Shown piece after piece: positions 60,249-64,000 of a DNA stretch of 64,000 nt (position 1 is the stretch's first letter; each line of letters starts with the position of its first letter). The notes beneath the pieces were generated by a model that was not told the origin of the DNA, searched no databases, and saw only the letters and a program-made list of their open reading frames with translations. The DNA is taken from the NCBI RefSeq assembly GCF_947493875.1, contig NZ_CANLSU010000001.1:124001-188000 (forward strand), given 5' to 3'. The stretch is from an uncultured Marinococcus sp. (GTDB taxonomy: Bacteria; Bacillota; Bacilli; Bacillales; Marinococcaceae). Both the position numbers and the translations under genes were made by a program.

Positions 60249-61439
60249 ATGTTTAATGCTCTCAATGCGGACGGCCGGGCAGTTTCAAGCCTGGATTCCG
60301 CCAATTCTCCCCCTTACTACTGCCCGGAGTGCGGGCACGAAGTACATCTGCGTAACAAATCAAATGCCCGTCCTCATTTTGTTCATTCCCGGCGTGCAGA
60401 CTGCCGCCTGCTTTTTGGAGAATCCAGGGAGCACACCCAGGGGAAGACCCTGCTTGCCAGCTGGCTTAAAGATCAAAATCTTTCTCCAGTTATTGAGAAG
60501 CAGCTGCCGGAGGAGGGAAGAAGGGCGGACGTATTCGTCCAGTGGACAGAGCGCGAAGTGGCGCTGGAGATACAAAGGAGTACGATTGATTCACCACAGC
60601 TTTTGACGAGAAGCCGTACATATGCAGAAAAAGGAATCCTTTCACTGTGGTTTTTTTCTTCAAAACTGGTGCAGCGAAAAAATGCTGGGAGCTGGTTTTG
60701 GAACGAAGCAGTATGGTCTTCTATACTTTCCGGATATTTTAATGCGGTGCCTGTGCTGAATCCCTCTTCCCGGGAGCTTTCGATCGTGCAGCCGCTTTTT
60801 GAAGCTTCGCCCAGGCGCATAGCAGCGTGTGCCTTAAGAATCCCTCTGGCTGATATAAAGCTGGAGTGTTTTTTCACTCCTTTGAAGCTTTCATTTAACT
60901 GTATTGAAGAAATACTTGCACATAAAAGCAAGTGGCGCTTTTCGTCTTATCAATTTAAAGGGTGCGCACAATATTGGGGCAGCCTGGATATATATACCCG
61001 GCACCTCTCTCATATTAGTCTTCATCCTGCGGACCTCGGCTGGCCGACACCGTATTGTTATGTTTTCCGGGGCCCGCCGCTCGTATGGCAGACCCTGTTG
61101 TTTTACCGGGTTATTCACCAAAAAAATGATACATTGAACAATATTTTAATTCTAGTGCAAAAGGATCCATTGCTTTCTTCATTGATACGCCCTGGTTTAC
61201 GTACGGAAGTTTATCTGCGTCATGCGGTCTGGCATTTTTTGCAATGGCTGAAGGCCCGCAAGACGGTCTGTGTTCATCACGGGCGCTGGCACTTGAAAAA
61301 AGATCTGTCGTTTGAAGCATCGGCGGAAAAGGGATGGTCGCAGGATCGCAGTTTAGCCAGAAAATTCACGGCATATACTAAAAAGCTTGAGGCAGAAAAA
61401 CGATTCATTGGAACAACTGGAAATAGTTCGATACAATAG
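60249..61439 (+). CDS. coiA: CoiA, competence protein
   Basis: CoiA is needed for genetic transformation in several Firmicutes, where it acts in processing incoming DNA. The 396 residues hold an N-terminal Cys-rich zinc-like motif (YYCPECGHEVHLRN) and a PD-(D/E)xK-like nuclease region (EEGRRADVFVQWTEREVALE followed by IQRS, ~100). ATG 60249 follows AAGAAGG; an earlier start would overlap the mecA end without a ribosome site. The gene is intact. Its presence does not prove natural competence. Confidence 0.88.
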   Translation: MFNALNADGRAVSSLDSANSPPYYCPECGHEVHLRNKSNARPHFVHSRRADCRLLFGESREHTQGKTLLASWLKDQNLSPVIEKQLPEEGRRADVFVQWTEREVALEIQRSTIDSPQLLTRSRTYAEKGILSLWFFSSKLVQRKNAGSWFWNEAVWSSILSGYFNAVPVLNPSSRELSIVQPLFEASPRRIAACALRIPLADIKLECFFTPLKLSFNCIEEILAHKSKWRFSSYQFKGCAQYWGSLDIYTRHLSHISLHPADLGWPTPYCYVFRGPPLVWQTLLFYRVIHQKNDTLNNILILVQKDPLLSSLIRPGLRTEVYLRHAVWHFLQWLKARKTVCVHHGRWHLKKDLSFEASAEKGWSQDRSLARKFTAYTKKLEAEKRFIGTTGNSSIQ

Positions 61440-61468
61440 AAGAGAAAGATAAAGGGAGGTGCGTTCCA

Positions 61469-63283
61469 TTGAGTTCATCTGCTGTAGAACAACTGCCAAA
61501 ACGCGAAGAAATCAGTGAACAGTATAAATGGAATTTAGAGGATATTTTTTCAAGCAATGAAGAATGGGAAGACGAATTCAAGCACATTCAAAGCCTGATT
61601 CCGGCAATCGAGTCGTATAAAGGACGCCTCGGAGAATCGGGTCATATGCTGTATGAAGCCCTGCAGCAGCAGGATAAAATTACAGAGCGTTTCAGTCGCT
61701 TATTTGTTTATGCGCATATGCGTTATGATCAAAATACAAATGAATCGCTGTATCAGGGAATGGAGGACCGTGCAAGAAGACTGGCGAGCCAGCTTGGTCA
61801 GGCTACCGCTTTCCTCGTGCCGGAAATTTTGACTATCCCTGAAAAAACAATTCAAGCATTTTATGAGGAAGAGCCGGAACTCCGGTTGTATGAACACGCA
61901 CTTGATGCTATCAATAAAGAACGCCCGCATGTGCTGACAGAATCAGAAGAAGCACTTCTTGCCCAGGCTTCTGAAGTGATGGCTGTGCCGGGAAACACCT
62001 TTGGCATGCTAAATAATGCAGATATGGAATTTCCGTCCATAAAGGATGAGAACGGAAACGATGCCCAGGTGACACACGGACGTCTGCTGAACTTTCTGGA
62101 AAGCGACGACCGCCGTGTGCGCGAAGAGGCTTTTAAAGCTGTCTACAGCACCTACAGCAGGTTTAAAAATACAATTTCAAGCACGCTGGGCGGACAGGTG
62201 AAAAAGAATACTTTTAATGCAAGTGTCCGTAAATATCGTTCAGCTAGAGAAGCTGCGCTGAGCAATAATCATATTCCGGAGAAGGTGTATGACCAGCTTA
62301 TTTCGACCGTTCATGATTATCTCCCACTGCTTCACCGTTATGTGAAGCTGCGTAAGCAGGTGCTTGAACTCGATGAGATTCATAACTATGATTTGTATAC
62401 GCCGCTGGTCAAGGACATTGACATGAAAATGACGTACGAGGAAGCAAAAGAAACCGTTCTTGAAGCGCTGCAGCCGCTGGGAAAGGAATACACAGAAACA
62501 ATTGCCGGCGGATTTGAAAAAGGCTGGGTAGACGTTTATGAAAACGTTGGAAAACGGAGCGGAGCCTATTCCTCCGGAGCTTATGGGACAATGCCGTATA
62601 TTTTAATGAACTGGCAGGACAGTATTAACAATGTATACACGCTGGCCCATGAACTCGGACATTCGATGCACAGCTATCTGACTCATCAAAATCAGCCTTA
62701 TCCTTATGCTGATTACACCATTTTCGTGGCTGAGGTAGCTTCTACTGTCAATGAAGCGCTGCTTACCAGGCACTTACTGGCAAAAACGACAAATAAAACA
62801 GAAAAAGCGTATTTATTGAACCAGTACCTCGAAGGCTTCCGGGGAACGGTGTTCCGTCAGACAATGTTTGCTGAGTTTGAGCAGTTAATCCATGAAAAGG
62901 CAGAAGCAGGGGAAGCACTGACGCCCGATCTGCTGAACGCGCTTTATTATGAGTTAAATGAACAGTATTTCGGGCCGCATATGACGCTCGATGATGATAT
63001 TGCGCTTGAGTGGGCAAGGATTCCTCATTTTTATATGAACTTTTATGTTTATCAGTATGCCACCGGCTACAGCGCTGCGGCTGCTTTGTCCCAGCAGATT
63101 GTTGAAGAAGGGGAGCCTGCGGTGGAACGCTACCTGCAGTTCCTAAAATCGGGAAGCTCGGATTATCCGATCGAAGTTCTCAAAAAAGCAGGAGTCGACA
63201 TGACTACTTCGACTCCGATTGAACTGGCCATGAAGTCCTTCGAAGATACCCTAAATGAACTGGAAGAACTGCTGCTTCAATAA
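61469..63283 (+). CDS. pepF: PepF, oligoendopeptidase F
   Basis: This cytoplasmic M3 zinc endopeptidase cleaves short peptides. The 604 residues contain the HExxH zinc motif in YTLAHELGHSMHSYL and the downstream Glu in FVAEVASTVNEALL. The N-terminal WNLEDIFSSNEEWEDEF is the usual opening. The start is TTG at 61469 after AAAGGGAGGTG. In B. subtilis pepF overproduction inhibits sporulation, and the gene sits beside coiA as here. A strong terminator follows. Confidence 0.95.
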   Translation: MSSSAVEQLPKREEISEQYKWNLEDIFSSNEEWEDEFKHIQSLIPAIESYKGRLGESGHMLYEALQQQDKITERFSRLFVYAHMRYDQNTNESLYQGMEDRARRLASQLGQATAFLVPEILTIPEKTIQAFYEEEPELRLYEHALDAINKERPHVLTESEEALLAQASEVMAVPGNTFGMLNNADMEFPSIKDENGNDAQVTHGRLLNFLESDDRRVREEAFKAVYSTYSRFKNTISSTLGGQVKKNTFNASVRKYRSAREAALSNNHIPEKVYDQLISTVHDYLPLLHRYVKLRKQVLELDEIHNYDLYTPLVKDIDMKMTYEEAKETVLEALQPLGKEYTETIAGGFEKGWVDVYENVGKRSGAYSSGAYGTMPYILMNWQDSINNVYTLAHELGHSMHSYLTHQNQPYPYADYTIFVAEVASTVNEALLTRHLLAKTTNKTEKAYLLNQYLEGFRGTVFRQTMFAEFEQLIHEKAEAGEALTPDLLNALYYELNEQYFGPHMTLDDDIALEWARIPHFYMNFYVYQYATGYSAAAALSQQIVEEGEPAVERYLQFLKSGSSDYPIEVLKKAGVDMTTSTPIELAMKSFEDTLNELEELLLQ

Positions 63284-63284
63284 A

Positions 63285-63328
63285 AAAAATCCGCGGAGAT
63301 GCGTTTACATCTCCGCGGATTTTTTTTT
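63285..63328. terminator. Bidirectional terminator between pepF and spxH
   Basis: ATCCGCGGAGATG (63289-63301) and CATCTCCGCGGAT (63308-63320) form a perfect 13-bp stem, extended by A and T runs of eight on either side. Confidence 0.95.
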
Positions 63329-64000
63329 CAGGTAACGGAAGGCACATACTCCCAGTAGGCTCCATTTTTTAACGGCACATGCTTCATTTTTCTTAACAGC
63401 ACAAGCTGTTTCAGCTGCTTTTCAGCTTCCTTTTCACTCCAGTCGAATACGACAGAGACCTCTTTGGTCGTAATTCGCGGATAGCGGGAGAGAAACCTTT
63501 CAAGCGTTAGTGAATGAGAAGGCTCCGGAGCGTGCCCGAGCATGTCAGAGAGAATTTCTTCGTAGACCTGATAGGGATACAGCCCGGAAACCTTCAGTCC
63601 TCCATCTTCAACGTGATCGTTAAAAAACACGAATGTTGGAGCTTGATCGACCTCCATCTCGCGGGAGGTTCTGATATCGCAATTCAGAGCTTTCCGGGTA
63701 CAGGCAGAATGTATATCGCGCTGAAATTCTTCAATGTCCAGCCCGGTAGCTTCCGCAATCTGGATAAGCGTTTCTTCTGTGGAGATGTCCTGGCCATGCA
63801 GAAACAAATTCTCTCTAATATTCCGGAAAAACACTGAAGCCAGCTGCTTTCCCTGCATTTCTGCAGCCTTCATGGCGAGCGCAGGAATGTAAGCAGAAGG
63901 AGCCGAGTGCTTCAGCCACACGCTTCCGTCTGCCGGCATGCCGGTACGGGTAGCCACTTCCTCATAAAACAAAGCCATTTCTTTTTTCATATCTTCTTTC
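63328..64000 (-). CDS. spxH: SpxH (YjbH), ClpXP adaptor for Spx (5' end outside window)
   Basis: This DsbA-related adaptor delivers Spx to ClpXP. The frame is open to the window edge. Residues upstream of MKKEMALFYEEVATRTGM, including the Cys-rich thioredoxin-like N-terminus, lie beyond base 64000. Visible blocks are ALAMKAAEMQGKQLASVFFR, IQIAEATGLDIEEFQRDIHS, VDQAPTFVFFND and a C-terminal KHVPLKNGAYWEYVP, close to B. subtilis YjbH. The opposite orientation to pepF is also the B. subtilis arrangement. Confidence 0.92.
   Translation of the reverse strand, partial: KEDMKKEMALFYEEVATRTGMPADGSVWLKHSAPSAYIPALAMKAAEMQGKQLASVFFRNIRENLFLHGQDISTEETLIQIAEATGLDIEEFQRDIHSACTRKALNCDIRTSREMEVDQAPTFVFFNDHVEDGGLKVSGLYPYQVYEEILSDMLGHAPEPSHSLTLERFLSRYPRITTKEVSVVFDWSEKEAEKQLKQLVLLRKMKHVPLKNGAYWEYVPSVT

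Overview
The window is one continuous piece of a low-to-moderate GC Firmicutes chromosome. Gene order and gene content point to the Bacillaceae: a pst-phoU operon, an argCJBD-carAB-argF operon, a queCDEF operon and the yjbC/spx/mecA/coiA/pepF/spxH block. Strong AGGAGG ribosome sites, frequent TTG and GTG starts, an acidic Ser/Gly/Glu linker in the phosphate-binding lipoprotein, a Na+/Ca2+ antiporter and a Ktr-type K+ gating subunit suggest a salt- or alkali-adapted member of the Alkalicoccus/Salisediminibacterium type. That placement is inference. I see no rRNA, tRNA, insertion sequence, prophage or CRISPR array; this looks like core chromosome.

Layout. 1-4.4 kb: phosphate uptake operon pstS(partial)-pstC-pstA-pstB-phoU. 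4.6-7.0 kb: a stand-alone cheA-cheW pair with a sigma-D-like promoter. 7.2-8.4 kb: rodA. 8.4-9.2 kb, minus strand: three small genes (DUF1659, DUF2922, YvrJ). 9.3-11.5 kb: NAD(P)-binding protein, CPBP protease, LCP cell-wall enzyme. 11.6-13.3 kb: mgtE behind an M-box Mg2+ riboswitch. 13.4-16.5 kb: nsrR, ktr gating subunit, YhjD-like protein, an IDEAL-domain gene with a possible 34-aa upstream ORF, dcd. 16.6-19.0 kb: queCDEF (queuosine precursor). 19.1-23.6 kb: pyruvate oxidase, sigma-B-type ytxG-ytxH, DUF2188 protein, pterin dehydratase, DDAH-like amidinohydrolase. 23.9-26.4 kb: accC-tetR-accB. 26.5-35.8 kb: mixed genes, including FAH hydrolase, PucR-type regulator, rhodanese, esterase, YitT, a BsuPI-domain lipoprotein, azlCD with a divergent XRE-cupin regulator, GNAT and HAD enzymes. 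36.1-45.6 kb: the complete arginine/carbamoyl-phosphate operon under a promoter that overlaps an ARG-box-like site. 46-52.5 kb: fabF, a DHH-CBS-nucleotidyltransferase fusion, trpS, a Ca2+/Na+ antiporter. 52.6-55.9 kb: YciI-like, beta-hydroxyacid dehydrogenase, HD hydrolase, secreted DUF4015 protein. 56.1-64 kb: the Spx/competence block, interrupted by an AldA-like aldehyde dehydrogenase.

The genes form coherent pathways. The arginine operon makes citrulline from glutamate-derived N-acetylglutamyl phosphate and carbamoyl phosphate. QueC, QueD, QueE and QueF cover the steps from 7,8-dihydroneopterin triphosphate to preQ1. The 3' block holds the thiol-stress regulator Spx, its proteolysis adaptor SpxH, and the MecA adaptor. 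I did not find a convincing wholly new multi-gene system. The best leads are regulatory sites (a palindrome on the -10 of the M-box promoter, a 20-bp-phased direct repeat at azlC, a palindrome at the spx -10), several very small ORFs, the isolated cheAW pair, the accC-tetR-accB arrangement and the probable A-adding tRNA nucleotidyltransferase.
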